Below, one piece after another: positions 16,803 to 26,800 of a stretch of 64,000 bases of DNA (position 1 is the first letter of the stretch; the number at the start of each line of letters is the position of its first letter). The stretch is from JAOBAU01 sp034667465 (GTDB lineage: Bacteria > Acidobacteriota > Thermoanaerobaculia > Gp7-AA8), in contig JAXDJV010000002.1 of NCBI GenBank assembly GCA_034667465.1, positions 248,001 through 312,000 on the forward strand, in the 5' to 3' direction. Position numbers and translations under genes: made by a program. Under the pieces are notes generated by a model, which was given only the letters and a program-made list of their open reading frames with translations, was not told the origin of the DNA and did not search any database.

Positions 16803-19800
16803 TTAAGGCTCAGATCGGCGCACCGGATGAACGAGTATCCCGAGTTCGCGAATCTGATACGCAAGCGCCTGCCGCGACATTTTCAACATCGCAGCCGCAC
16901 GATTCTGGTTTCCGTTCACTTCGCCGAGCGACTTTTCGATCAGCTCGCGCCGGAAACGAGCCACCGAATCCTGATATGAACCGGCGCTCGCGCGAACGAT
17001 CGTCGCGTTTCGCATTCGCTCAGGCAGATGCGCAAGTCCGATCGTGGAAGCGGCGTCGCCGGCCATGGCGTGCGCGGCGCGTATCGTGTTCTGCAATTCG
17101 CGGACATTCCCCGGCCACGAGTACGAAGCGAAGAGCGCTTCGACGTCCTGCGAGAACTTCGACGCGCCGCCGCGATGCCGTTCCCGCTCGCGCGCGAGAA
17201 ATGTCGCCGCGAGCAACAGCACGTCGCCGGCGCGCTCGCGCAGCGGCGGCAGCGACACTTCGATTCCGCGCACGCGATAGTAGAGATCCTCGCGAAAACG
17301 TCCTTCCTCGACCGCGGTCTCGAGCTTGCGATTCGTCGCCGTGACGATGCGAACGTCGGCGGTGCACGTCTGCGTGTCGCCGACGCGCCGAAATTCGTTC
17401 TCCTGGAGAAAGCGAAGCAGCTTCGCCTGCGCCGCGAGCGGCAGCTCGCCGATCTCATCGAGAAACAGCGTTCCGCCGTCGGTCGTCTCGATCAGTCCGG
17501 CCCGATCGCGATCGGCGCCGGTGAATGCGCCACGCACGCAGCCGAACAGCTCGCTCTCGATGAGATTCTCAGGCAGCGCCGCACAGTTGACCGGCGTGAA
17601 CGGCCGGCCGCGACGCGAGGAGTGCCGATGAATGGCGCGCGCGACGAGCTCCTTGCCGGTTCCCGATTCGCCGAGAATGCAGGCGGCGACGTCGCGCGAA
17701 GCGACGCGCGTGATGAGGTGCGAGAGCTCGCGCATCACCGGCGAGTCGCCGACGATCCCTTCGATTGACGACGGCGGGGTTGCCGCAACGGCGGCGTCTT
17801 CCTGCGCAACGATTCGCTGCAGTCGATGATGTTCCGAGCGGACGCGAAAGAGCGCGGCGATCGCTTCGCGCGAATCGGCGCTCCAGCGTTCGACGCCGCT
17901 GAGATAGAGCAACTCGCGGTCGCTGCAGGCGATCCAGTCGGTCTCGCCCGATGCTGCGATGCGATCGAGCTCCGCGGAAGGGAGCGCGGGCAATGAACCG
18001 AGCTCCTGCCACTGACCGAGCCGGTTGCGCGTGGCGAAGCGCCAGCCGAGCGCGCCGAAATCGGTGACGTCGAAAGGGAACGGACGTCGCGCCGCGATGC
18101 GGAGGATGCGCAGCTCCGCGCTCGCGGCGTCGGCGGCGAGATCGATCGTGATGCCGAGCTCTTTGGCGAGCGGCGCGGCGAGGTCGCTCTGTCCGTCGAT
18201 GAGCGCGCGACGAAAGCGCTTCAGTTTCGCGGAACGGCTGTCATCGTCATCGACGATGGTTGCGGAACGATCGCGCAGCGCCACATGACGCGCGGTCAGC
18301 TCACGGTTTCTCGTTTTGCCGGTCGAGCGGAGAGGCGCGTCGATCCCTTCGATGCGATCGATCTCGTCGGCAATCAGCGCCGCCGCCTCGCGAATCTGCG
18401 GGTGCAGCAACTCTTCGCGCAGCACCGCGCCGGCGCCGCGGCGAGCGTCATCGAAACGGCCGCGCGAGAAATCGAGATGCGCGGTGAGCAGCTCGAGCTC
18501 GCGCAGCCGGCGCTCGTCGTGCGTGCCGGAGTAGAAGTGACGAAGCCGCGTGATGCGTTGCGCCGCGTGCGCCCACTGCCCGTCGTCGGCGGCGAGATAC
18601 GCGAGCGTGAAGAGCAGTCCGCCGGCGGCGCGGTCGCCCTGCGTCTCCTCGACGAGCGACAGCGCATTCATCGCCAGCGCGCGCGCTTCATTCCAGCGGC
18701 CGGCGGTGAAGTTCGAGAAGACCTGATCGAGCGCCGCGTCGATCCGCTCCGTCAGCGTCGACGCCAGCACAAATGCGTCCGCCGCATGTCGTGCGGCTTC
18801 TTCGGCGTCGTTCGCGGCGTAGACACGAAAGCGCGCCGCGAAATATCCGCCGGCCGGCAGCTGGTCAACGTATTGACCGACTTCATTCGCCAGCACCGCG
18901 CGGTGATAGATGAGCCGCTCATCGTTCTGATCGCATGCGGCGAAGGCGGCCCGCGCATCGTCGTAACGCGCTTCAAGGAAGAGGAGCTCACCGAGCAGCA
19001 GCTGAGCATCGAAGGTCCGTTCCGAGAGCCGCTCGAGTCGCGCAAGCGCCGGCGCGTAATCACCGCTGCGACGTTCGATGCGCGCAAGCAGCAGGTCGCC
19101 GTCGGGCGCGTCGAGAAGCGGTGCGAGCTCGCGCGCATCGCGATAACGGCCGCACTGCAGCAGCACGTCGGCCAGGCGTTTCGCGAGCACGGGTGACGAC
19201 GCGAGGAGTGGCCGCGGCAGTCCGCGCAACGCACGAATCGTTTCTTCCGCTGACGACCACTCACACTGTTCGAGAATCGTCGTCGCACGCGCACCTTCGC
19301 CCGCTTCGATGAGCAACGATGCCGCGCGCTCGCCGTCTGTCAGATCGGCGGCGAGACGACAAAGCGACGGACGCGAAGCAGGAGGAATGAGACGCCCGGC
19401 ATCATCGCGAATCGCGTCGGTCGCGAATGAGAACGACTCGCCGACCGACGTCACGCCATCGATCGCCAGCGTCTCCAGCGGTTCCTCGAAGAAAAGCTCG
19501 CGCAGAAATCGCGACGCCAGCTCGCGCGGCATCGTCGTCCCGAGCAGCGCCAGGGCCGCGATCCACGAGCGCTTCGGCTCGCCGATCGATGCAAACGGCG
19601 ACACGCTCTCATCGCGAGGCAGGTCACCGTGATCGAGATAGTCGGCGAACTCGCGCGATGCCACGAAACGCTCGGCCGCGGCAGCGGTGATGCGCAGCTC
19701 GCGACGCGCCGCAAGGTTCGTGGAAAGGAGAAACGTCCGCAACTCCGGCAGGTCGCTGCCCGGAATGAGCCACACGGCGCCGTCGATCGCCGCCAGCATC

Positions 19801-20642
19801 TGCACGACCGTGCGCGAACAGGCGTCGAACGAATCGAAGGACGGGACGACGAAGAGAAACCGCGCGTTGCTCATCGCCGCGACGACACGCTCCGCGATCT
19901 CGCTCTCGCTCTTCTTTTCAATCGCGCCGATGAGCGGAATGAGTTCGGTGAGCGCGGAGCCACGCTGCAGCGGACTGCCGCCGCCGAGCGTCACCACGCG
20001 GGGCGCGAGTCCGAGCAGCGCCGCATCGCGAACCGCATCGATGCCGCCGCTGCATCCAAAGCGACCGCTCGTTGCGCCGAGCAGCATCCGAAGCGCGTCG
20101 GGACCGGGCGCGCGCACTTCACCGCACGCAGCGCGGCGCATCCAGCGAAGATCGGCCGCCGCGTCGCCGCGCAACCGCGCATCGACCTCGTGATAGACCG
20201 CCTCCGCCCGTCCCCACGACTGCTTCAACACATCGAGCCGCGGCGCGCCGATCGCTTCCGCGAACTGCTGAATCGACGTCAGCACCGGCGGCGAATCGTC
20301 GGCCTGTGCGCACGCCGCAATCCGCAGCAAACGCGGATCGGACCCCCGCCGCTGCGCCACCGCCCACTCCGCCGGATCGCACTCGCCATCCGCGATCCCG
20401 GCGAACTGCAGAAACGACTGATGCGCCGCGAACTGCGCCACGAGCGAAAGCCGATCGCGATCGCCGACGCTCGTCAACGCGGAGAGCGAAACCGCATCAA
20501 GCGTCACCGCCGGCGCGAACGCGTCATGCCACGGAAGCGAAGAGTGACGCGCGGTTGCAATGAGGGCGCGATCCCAGCCGAAATGGCGCAGCTCGAGCCG
20601 AAGCTCGGCCCGCGCGCGTCGGGAACCGCTGCGCATCGGCAT
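16803..20642 (-). CDS. Sigma-54-dependent activator with a very long N-terminal extension
   Basis: 1279 residues. The C-terminal third is a standard sigma-54 activator: AAA+ domain with Walker A GESGTGKE (from residue 991), the sigma-54-contacting GAFTGA (1038-1043), Walker B GGTLFLDEI and WPGNVREL, then a Fis-type helix-turn-helix at about 1243-1275 (NQNRAAAMLKMSRQALAYQIREL). The first 960 residues are not a receiver, GAF or PAS domain. They are mostly alpha-helical, TPR-like repeats from about residue 400 (LLLARIERRSGDYAPALARLERL), preceded by a region resembling a degenerate ATPase of MalT/STAND type. No clear Walker A is seen there. The input signal is unknown. The three exported proteins downstream are candidate targets. 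Confidence 0.9.
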   Translation of the reverse strand: MPMRSGSRRARAELRLELRHFGWDRALIATARHSSLPWHDAFAPAVTLDAVSLSALTSVGDRDRLSLVAQFAAHQSFLQFAGIADGECDPAEWAVAQRRGSDPRLLRIAACAQADDSPPVLTSIQQFAEAIGAPRLDVLKQSWGRAEAVYHEVDARLRGDAAADLRWMRRAACGEVRAPGPDALRMLLGATSGRFGCSGGIDAVRDAALLGLAPRVVTLGGGSPLQRGSALTELIPLIGAIEKKSESEIAERVVAAMSNARFLFVVPSFDSFDACSRTVVQMLAAIDGAVWLIPGSDLPELRTFLLSTNLAARRELRITAAAAERFVASREFADYLDHGDLPRDESVSPFASIGEPKRSWIAALALLGTTMPRELASRFLRELFFEEPLETLAIDGVTSVGESFSFATDAIRDDAGRLIPPASRPSLCRLAADLTDGERAASLLIEAGEGARATTILEQCEWSSAEETIRALRGLPRPLLASSPVLAKRLADVLLQCGRYRDARELAPLLDAPDGDLLLARIERRSGDYAPALARLERLSERTFDAQLLLGELLFLEARYDDARAAFAACDQNDERLIYHRAVLANEVGQYVDQLPAGGYFAARFRVYAANDAEEAARHAADAFVLASTLTERIDAALDQVFSNFTAGRWNEARALAMNALSLVEETQGDRAAGGLLFTLAYLAADDGQWAHAAQRITRLRHFYSGTHDERRLRELELLTAHLDFSRGRFDDARRGAGAVLREELLHPQIREAAALIADEIDRIEGIDAPLRSTGKTRNRELTARHVALRDRSATIVDDDDSRSAKLKRFRRALIDGQSDLAAPLAKELGITIDLAADAASAELRILRIAARRPFPFDVTDFGALGWRFATRNRLGQWQELGSLPALPSAELDRIAASGETDWIACSDRELLYLSGVERWSADSREAIAALFRVRSEHHRLQRIVAQEDAAVAATPPSSIEGIVGDSPVMRELSHLITRVASRDVAACILGESGTGKELVARAIHRHSSRRGRPFTPVNCAALPENLIESELFGCVRGAFTGADRDRAGLIETTDGGTLFLDEIGELPLAAQAKLLRFLQENEFRRVGDTQTCTADVRIVTATNRKLETAVEEGRFREDLYYRVRGIEVSLPPLRERAGDVLLLAATFLARERERHRGGASKFSQDVEALFASYSWPGNVRELQNTIRAAHAMAGDAASTIGLAHLPERMRNATIVRASAGSYQDSVARFRRELIEKSLGEVNGNQNRAAAMLKMSRQALAYQIRELGILVHPVRRSEP

Positions 20643-20702
20643 CGCGAAAGGGGTTGCAGAAACGATGAGTTCCCTACCTGCAATTTTGGAAACAAGTTAG
20701 AT

Positions 20703-20730
20703 TTGCCGAAGTAGTACGGCCGTATATACT
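20703..20730 (+). promoter_or_regulatory. vapBC promoter with palindrome, near-leaderless
   Basis: A -35-like TTGCCG (20703-20708), 16 bases, then TATACT (20725-20730), a 5 of 6 match to the -10 consensus. The perfect palindrome TACGGCCGTA (20715-20724) abuts the -10 box and is a candidate site for VapB autoregulation. The predicted transcript start lies about 2 bases before the vapB ATG, so the message would have almost no leader, in line with the lack of a Shine-Dalgarno. Confidence 0.5.
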
Positions 20731-20738
20731 CGGTTGCG

Positions 20739-20978
20739 ATGGCAGGGCGCGCGAAGATTTTCAGTAACGGTGGCAGCCAGGCGGTTCGGCTGCCGAAGTC
20801 GGTCCGCTTTCCCGACGATCAGCGGGAAGTGCTCGTTCGTCGTGTCGGCAGGCGAGTAATTCTCGAGCCCGCGGACGAATGGTCGACGGAGTTCCTCGAA
20901 GCCCTCGGCGCCTGGCATGAACCAATTGCGCGACCACGCTCACGCGCCATTGCGAAGAAGAAGGATCCGTTCGATTGA
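20739..20978 (+). CDS. vapB: VapB-type antitoxin (AbrB/SpoVT fold)
   Basis: 79 residues. The N-terminal swapped-hairpin DNA-binding domain is recognisable (AKIFSNGGSQAVRLPKSVRF, then EVLVRRVGRRVILEP). The C-terminal tail (WSTEFLEALGAW, ending KKKDPFD) is the toxin-neutralising part in this family, where a Trp/Phe-containing helix binds the PIN toxin. Its stop overlaps the toxin start by 4 bases, so the pair is translationally coupled. It stands apart from the neighbouring regulator and kinase genes, as acquired toxin-antitoxin modules do. Confidence 0.88.
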   Translation: MAGRAKIFSNGGSQAVRLPKSVRFPDDQREVLVRRVGRRVILEPADEWSTEFLEALGAWHEPIARPRSRAIAKKKDPFD

Positions 20979-21373
20979 GTGTTGTCTTCATGCTCGACAC
21001 CGACACCGTCAGCTTCGCACTGCGCGGTCAGGGTCGAGTCGCCGTAGAGATCGTGAAGCACCGGCCGTCGGAGCTTTGCGTTAGCGCCATCACCGTGGGA
21101 GAGTTGCGTTACGGCGCCGCGCGCCGCAAATCCGCGAAGCTGCACGCGCTTATCGACGCATTCACGAGCAACGTCGCCGTCATTCCGTTCGACGAAAGCT
21201 GCGCCGTACAGTTCGGAATCATCGCCAGCGAGCTGGCAGAGCGCGGATCACCGATCGGCGAATTCGACGCGCTGATCGCCGCGCACGCCGTGAGTTTGGA
21301 GCTGACGCTGGTCACCAACAATGTGAAGCACTTCAACCGCGTCGACGGCTTGAATGTCGAAAACTGGTACTAG
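20975..21373 (+). CDS. vapC: VapC-type PIN-domain ribonuclease toxin
   Basis: 132 residues from TTG 20975, which overlaps the antitoxin stop. An ATG at 20990 is the alternative, but it would trim the first beta strand (SVVFMLDTD). The PIN-domain acidic residues are present: Asp in MLDTDTVSF, Glu in VGELRYGAA, Asp in GEFDALIAAHA, and the polar TNNVKHF near the C-terminus. VapC toxins cleave tRNA or rRNA when freed from VapB. The length is normal and nothing suggests inactivation. It converges on the kinase gene with a 24-base gap. Confidence 0.88.
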   Translation: MSVVFMLDTDTVSFALRGQGRVAVEIVKHRPSELCVSAITVGELRYGAARRKSAKLHALIDAFTSNVAVIPFDESCAVQFGIIASELAERGSPIGEFDALIAAHAVSLELTLVTNNVKHFNRVDGLNVENWY

Positions 21374-21397
21374 CACCGCAAAGACGACCAGTCCCCC

Positions 21398-23824
21398 CTA
21401 CTGCAACCCCGCCTTCTTCAAAATCGCGATAAACGCCGGATCGTCGCGCAGCGTCTCCAGTGACGGATCGACCTTCAGCCAGACGATCGACTCCGAGCGG
21501 TCGGTGTAGCACTGCTCGAGGTAGCGATTGGCGGCGTCGTTGTCGCCGAGGCCGGCTTCGATTCGGGCGAGTAACAGCGGGAGCGTGTAGCTGCCGGTGC
21601 GTTCCTTCAGCTCGTCGATTCCTTTTTGCGCTTCCTCGCGGTGGCCGAGGCGGGCGTGCATGTAGGCCTCCCACGTGATGAGGAGCGGTTTGCGGCCGGC
21701 CATCGAGATTGCTTTCGTCAGGTGAGCGAACGCCAGCTTGAGATCGCCGCGGCGCCACGCGATCTGCGAGAGCAAAAAGTACGAATAGGCGAAATGCTCG
21801 TCGAGCTCGATCGTGCGGCGGACCTGTTCCTCCGCTTCCTTCAGTCGTCCCGCGTAGAAGTACGTTCTTCCGACATCCCAGCTTGCGAGGATCGAGAGCG
21901 GATCGAGTTCTTCAGCGCGTTTCTTCTCGGCGATGGCGCGATCGAACTGCCCCATGGCGGTGAGGAAGTCACCGTACATGCGGCGCGCGTCGGCGTCATT
22001 CGGGTTGAGTGCGATGGCGCGCTTGAACTCGCGCTCGCCGCCGCGGAAATCCCAGTCGTACCAGACCATCGCCTGAGCGAGCGACGCGTGCGCAGGCGCG
22101 AGCGTGTCGTCGAGCGCCAGCGCGCGGCGCGCCGCCTCGCGAGCGCGCGGCATCGCTTCATGCGGCGGCGCGTAGAGATTCGACAGACCGTAATACGCGT
22201 CGGCCAGTCCGGCCCACGCCAGCGCGTAGGTCGGGTCGCGCTCGATCGCCTCGTTGTAATACGCGATCGATTTTCGGATCGCGGCCTCGTCGTACTTCTG
22301 ACGATAGTGACGTGCCTTCAGGTAGTACTGAAAAGCCTCGCTGTTCTCCGATGTCCCTTTCGTCAGCAGCCGCTTCTCTTCACCGCTGAGATGCATCCGC
22401 AGCTGGCCGGTGATCTCCTCCGCCATCTCCTGCTGCACGGCGACGACGTCCGAGAGTTTGCGGTCGTACTGCTGGCCCCACACCTGGTTTCCGCTGCGCA
22501 CGTCGGTCAGCCGCGCGCGAATGACGAGCGTGTTTCCGCGCTGCATCACCTGACCGGTGACGACGCCGTCGACGTGCAGGTCGCGTCCGACCGCAAGCGG
22601 ATCGATCGTCCTTCCTTTGTAGCGGAACGTCGTGCTGCGCGCGGTGACCTGCAGCTGCGGCAGCTGCGAAAGCGAATCGATCACGCTCTCGCTGATGCCG
22701 TCGCTCAGATATTCGGTCGACGGATCGCCGCTGGCGTTGACGAACGGCAGGACCGCGATCGAATCGATTTGCGTCGCGGCGAAGAAACGTTGTCGCACGA
22801 TCACGAATCCGGAGACGGCGACGATCGCGACGACGCAAAGCGTGACGACGATCGCGCGCAGCGGGTGCAGCTTCTGCGTGAGCATGTTCGCCGTGATCGA
22901 CGCGTTCGGCGGGAACGACATGATCGACGTCGGTTGCGAGCCGATACCCGACGCGTGATAGCGGCGCTGCAGATCGCCGGTGAGATTGTTCTCGTACTCG
23001 AGCTCGCGGCGCAGCACCTTCAGATCCGACAGCAGCTCCCGCGCATTCTGGTAACGCGTGCGCGGATCCTTTTCGAGCGCTTTGAGCGCGATGCGATCGA
23101 GCTCGCGCGGCACGCCGGCGGCGAAGACCGACGGCGGATCGGGGACACGATTCGCGATCGCCAGCGCGAGATCGAGAAAGTTCTCGCTCGTGATCGGCGG
23201 CGAACCGGTGAGCATCTCGTAGATGACCGTGCCGAGCGAATAGAGATCGGAACGCGCGTCAGGCTGAAAGCCGCGCGCCTGTTCGGGTGAGATGTAGAGC
23301 AGCGTTCCCATGACCGCGCCGGTGGCGCTGTCTTTCAGGAAACCGTCGCCGCCATCGGCGAGCTTGGCGAGCCCGAAGTCGAGCACCTTCACGTAGCCGT
23401 CGGGGCGCAGCATGATGTTCTCGGGTTTGATGTCGCGATGGACGATGCCGGCGTCGTGCGCGGCGACGAGCGCGCTGGTCACGCCGATGCCGACGTCGAG
23501 CACTTCACCGAGCGTCAGCTTGCGGGTCGTCATCCGCTGGCGGAGCGTTTCCCCTTCGATGAACTCGGTGGCGATGTAATGAACGGAGTCGGACTGGCCG
23601 ATCTCGTAAATCGTGATGATGTTGGGATGATTCAGCGCTGATGCGGCGCGCGCTTCACGCTGGAAGCGGCGAACGCGCTCTTCGTCCTGCGTGAAACGCG
23701 CGGGCAGAAGTTTGAGAGCAACCTTCCGGCGGAGTGTCGGGTCTTCCGCGAGGTAAACCTCTCCCATTCCGCCGACGCCGATCAAGCGGTCGACTCGGTA
23801 GTGCGAGATCTGGCTGGGGTTCAT
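21398..23824 (-). CDS. Membrane Ser/Thr protein kinase with TolB-like and TPR output domains
   Basis: 808 residues. The cytoplasmic Hanks-type kinase domain has the glycine loop GVGGMGEVY, Lys38 (VALKLL), HRDIKPEN (Asp131) and DFGLAKL (149-151), so it should be active. After a juxtamembrane stretch comes one membrane helix (VVTLCVVAIVAVSGFVIV). Outside are a TolB/FlgO-like domain (SIAVLPFVNASGDPSTEYLSDGISESVIDSL) and then about six TPR repeats to the C-terminus. This is a common architecture in Acidobacteriota. The gene follows the giant NHL protein gene by 57 bases on the same strand, so the two may be cotranscribed, with a strong hairpin between them. Confidence 0.93.
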   Translation of the reverse strand: MNPSQISHYRVDRLIGVGGMGEVYLAEDPTLRRKVALKLLPARFTQDEERVRRFQREARAASALNHPNIITIYEIGQSDSVHYIATEFIEGETLRQRMTTRKLTLGEVLDVGIGVTSALVAAHDAGIVHRDIKPENIMLRPDGYVKVLDFGLAKLADGGDGFLKDSATGAVMGTLLYISPEQARGFQPDARSDLYSLGTVIYEMLTGSPPITSENFLDLALAIANRVPDPPSVFAAGVPRELDRIALKALEKDPRTRYQNARELLSDLKVLRRELEYENNLTGDLQRRYHASGIGSQPTSIMSFPPNASITANMLTQKLHPLRAIVVTLCVVAIVAVSGFVIVRQRFFAATQIDSIAVLPFVNASGDPSTEYLSDGISESVIDSLSQLPQLQVTARSTTFRYKGRTIDPLAVGRDLHVDGVVTGQVMQRGNTLVIRARLTDVRSGNQVWGQQYDRKLSDVVAVQQEMAEEITGQLRMHLSGEEKRLLTKGTSENSEAFQYYLKARHYRQKYDEAAIRKSIAYYNEAIERDPTYALAWAGLADAYYGLSNLYAPPHEAMPRAREAARRALALDDTLAPAHASLAQAMVWYDWDFRGGEREFKRAIALNPNDADARRMYGDFLTAMGQFDRAIAEKKRAEELDPLSILASWDVGRTYFYAGRLKEAEEQVRRTIELDEHFAYSYFLLSQIAWRRGDLKLAFAHLTKAISMAGRKPLLITWEAYMHARLGHREEAQKGIDELKERTGSYTLPLLLARIEAGLGDNDAANRYLEQCYTDRSESIVWLKVDPSLETLRDDPAFIAILKKAGLQ

Positions 23825-23867
23825 GGCGCGCCGATAGCGCAGGATATACGGAAAGCGCGCCGGTCGT

Positions 23868-23898
23868 GGACGGTCGTCACCTCAGTGACCGACCGTCC
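23868..23898 (-). other. Hairpin holding a stop codon in its loop
   Basis: A 13-bp inverted repeat with one bulged base (23868-23880 with 23885-23898) around the loop CTCA. On the minus strand the loop contains the TGA stop of the NHL protein gene. No T-run follows, so it is not a classical terminator. It could dampen readthrough into the kinase gene or protect the 3' end. Confidence 0.65.
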
Positions 23899-26800
23899 GT
23901 CGTTTGCCGGGGATCGTAATTCGCGGCAGTACGGGCTCCACCAGACTGACGCTCGGCGTCGCCGAACCGGCCACCGGCGCAAGCGCGAACGCTTTCGTCT
24001 CGCCGCTGACGTTGTCGACCGACACCGCGGTCGCCGCGACGCGCGCACTGCCGCCGCGCGCGATCACGACGCACTGCACGTTCGTCCGTTCCTTGCGGCG
24101 AAGCGCGGAATCGAGTCCGAGCGTCGCGAAGATCGTGTTGAGCTGGAGCTGCTGGAACGGCGCGATCGTGATCGTCCCGCCGGCGATCGGCGAGGTGCGA
24201 TTGCCCGCTTCATACAACAGCACGTCGACGTTGCCGCCGCTGCCGCCGACTTCATTGAGCAGCAGCGACCAGCGCGCGCCGCGCGAGGGATCGATCGACT
24301 GTTCGAGTCCGTCGAAGAAGAGCGGACGGCGCGCGGAAGTACCGGCGCTCGTCAGCGCTTCGGAGAGCGTCGTCGGCAGCGGAACGAATGATGATGGTGC
24401 GGCCGATGGCGCGGAGAGCGGCTGCAGCACGGCCTGCACGCGCGACGTCGTCGGTGCGTCGACGAAGACGCTGCCGGTGACGGACGGCGCGAGCGCGAAA
24501 ACATCGGTGAGAACGTTCGGGAAGATCTTCGTCGTTCCCGCCGGCACCGACACCTCTTTGATGAGCGTCGTGGCGCCGCGGAACGTCAGCGTGAACGTCG
24601 TCGCCTCCGATGGCGATGCTGTCAGTCCGATCGCGGTGGCGTACGCCGCCGACGGCACGACCGGCACGACCGTCGTCACGCTGAACGAGCTGTTCGCGTT
24701 GCCGCGCAGCCGCATCGTTCGCGCGAACGCGGTCTGCGAATCGGAGAGCGGACGGCTCAACACCGCGGCGCCGCTGTCGCTGTTGTTCGACGAAACGATC
24801 GCCATCGCGGCGACGGAACCACCGCCGCTTTCGACGGTGACCTGGATGCGCGCATTGTCGGCAGCGCTCGCGCCGGCGCTTGCAACGACATCGTCGTAAC
24901 GAAGGTAGCCGTAGCGCGGAACGTCGAACGTCTTCTCGCCGAGCTTCTGGCCCGACGCGCTCGTCAGCACGATGCGACCGGCGGCGTGATCGTTTCCGCT
25001 CGTCTCGGCGAGGACGACCGCCGTCGTCACCGTCGACGACTTCGTGATCGCCGGCAGCACGTGCGCCGATCCGATTCGCGCGCCTTCGCTCCGATTGACG
25101 ACCGGCACCGCGAAGCCGCTGCCGCCGGCGACGCCGGTCGTCGCGGAGATCGCGACGAGTCCGATTCGTTCGCGCGGCAGTCGCACTTCGAGCTGACCGC
25201 TCGCCGGACGAGTCGCGCCGAAGAGCTGTGGCAGCGGATCGGTGAGTGTCACGACGTCATTCGGCGGCACGACGACCGTCGCGCGGCGGACGAGCGCCGG
25301 ATCGAATCCATCCGCGCCGGCCGGTGTGAAGATCAGCTCGGCCTGCACGGCGTCGCTGCCGACGTTGCTCAGTCGAACGCGTGTCGCCAGCCGCGCGCCG
25401 CGCGTGCTGGTCATGCTGATCGCTTCCGGCACGATGAACGAGCGGACTCCGACGTCGAGTCGCGACGCGCGTCCGTTCGCGACCGCCAGCGCATCGTTGT
25501 CCTGCACGAGCAGCCGCGACGACGCGCCGTCTTTGGTCCGCACCGTCAGATACGTGTAACGCGGCAGCGGCGAGCCGTTCGGCGCGCGGCCGCGTCTGGT
25601 CAACAGGTTGACGATGCGCGTGGACTGCGGTGCGATCGGCGTCGCGTTCCAGGTCGAATCGGTGGTCAGCCAGACTTCCGGTCCGATGTCGAAGCCGACT
25701 TCCATCGGCGACGAGCCGTCGTTGCGAACGCCGACCTGCAGCGGCGCGCGTCCGCTGTCGTCGCTGCCGCTGAACGGCGCGAACGACGCGTACTCGGTCG
25801 CTACTCCATCGATGGTGAAGCGCGGCGCCGCGGAAACGCCGCCGCCGACTTTCAGATTCACGAATGCGTACGGCGTGACGGCGAGCCCTTCGCCGGTCGA
25901 CGCAACGAAGATGACGCCCTGATACGAACCGGCCGCGTCGTTGCGCGGGCCTGCGTAACGAATCGCGAAGCTCTTCGGCGTATGCGGTTCGAGCGTCACG
26001 AACGCCACGTCCTGACCGAGCGGATCGATGATCGAGAAGAACGGCTGCGAGCCATTCAGTTCCTGACGACCGACGATCACCTGCAGCGACGAAGCGCCGA
26101 GGTTTTCGAGCGTGAACGTCGTGCGGCGCTCTTCGAGTTTTTCGCCGAGCGCGGTGATCACGGCCGACGGCTGCACGGCGAAAACGACATTCGCGCGTGC
26201 GTTCACGACGGAGACGTTCGTCACATTGGAAGGGTCGCCGAGTCGCGTGACGTCGCAGCCGGCGACTGCGCGAACACGGTGGTAGTACGTGCCGGCTGCA
26301 TCGGCGACGAACGTTGCGGCGGTCGAGCTGAGCACCTGCGTTTCGACGTCGCCGAATGACGCGCTGCGCGAACGCTCCACGACGTAGGCGGCATCGGCGT
26401 CGCTGCCGCTGGCCGGCGACCAGACGATCGAGTAGGTCGAGCCGGCGGAGACCGACGCCGGCGCGAACACGATCGACGTCGCGCCCGGCACGTCACACGA
26501 ACGCGTCGTGAACGAAACGGTCGGCGACGTGACGCCGTTGCTGCACGGTCCGCGACCGACGACGCGCCAGTAGTACTTCGTGCCCGGACGCAGACCGCTG
26601 ACTGTTTGCGACGATGACGCGAGCGCGGTGGCGAGCAGCGGCGGATTCGCGCTGTCGCCGAAGTAGAGATCGAATGAATCGATGCGGCCTGACGGCTGCC
26701 ACGTCAGATTGACGTCGAGCGCTGCCGACGACGAGCCCTCGGCGGGCGAGACGATCTGCACAGCGGGAGCGGGACCATTGCACGGCGTGTCGGCAGCGGT

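Noticed and set aside
20739..21373. Genomic island boundaries around vapBC
   Set aside because: No integrase, tRNA target or direct repeats flank the module, and base composition is not clearly different.
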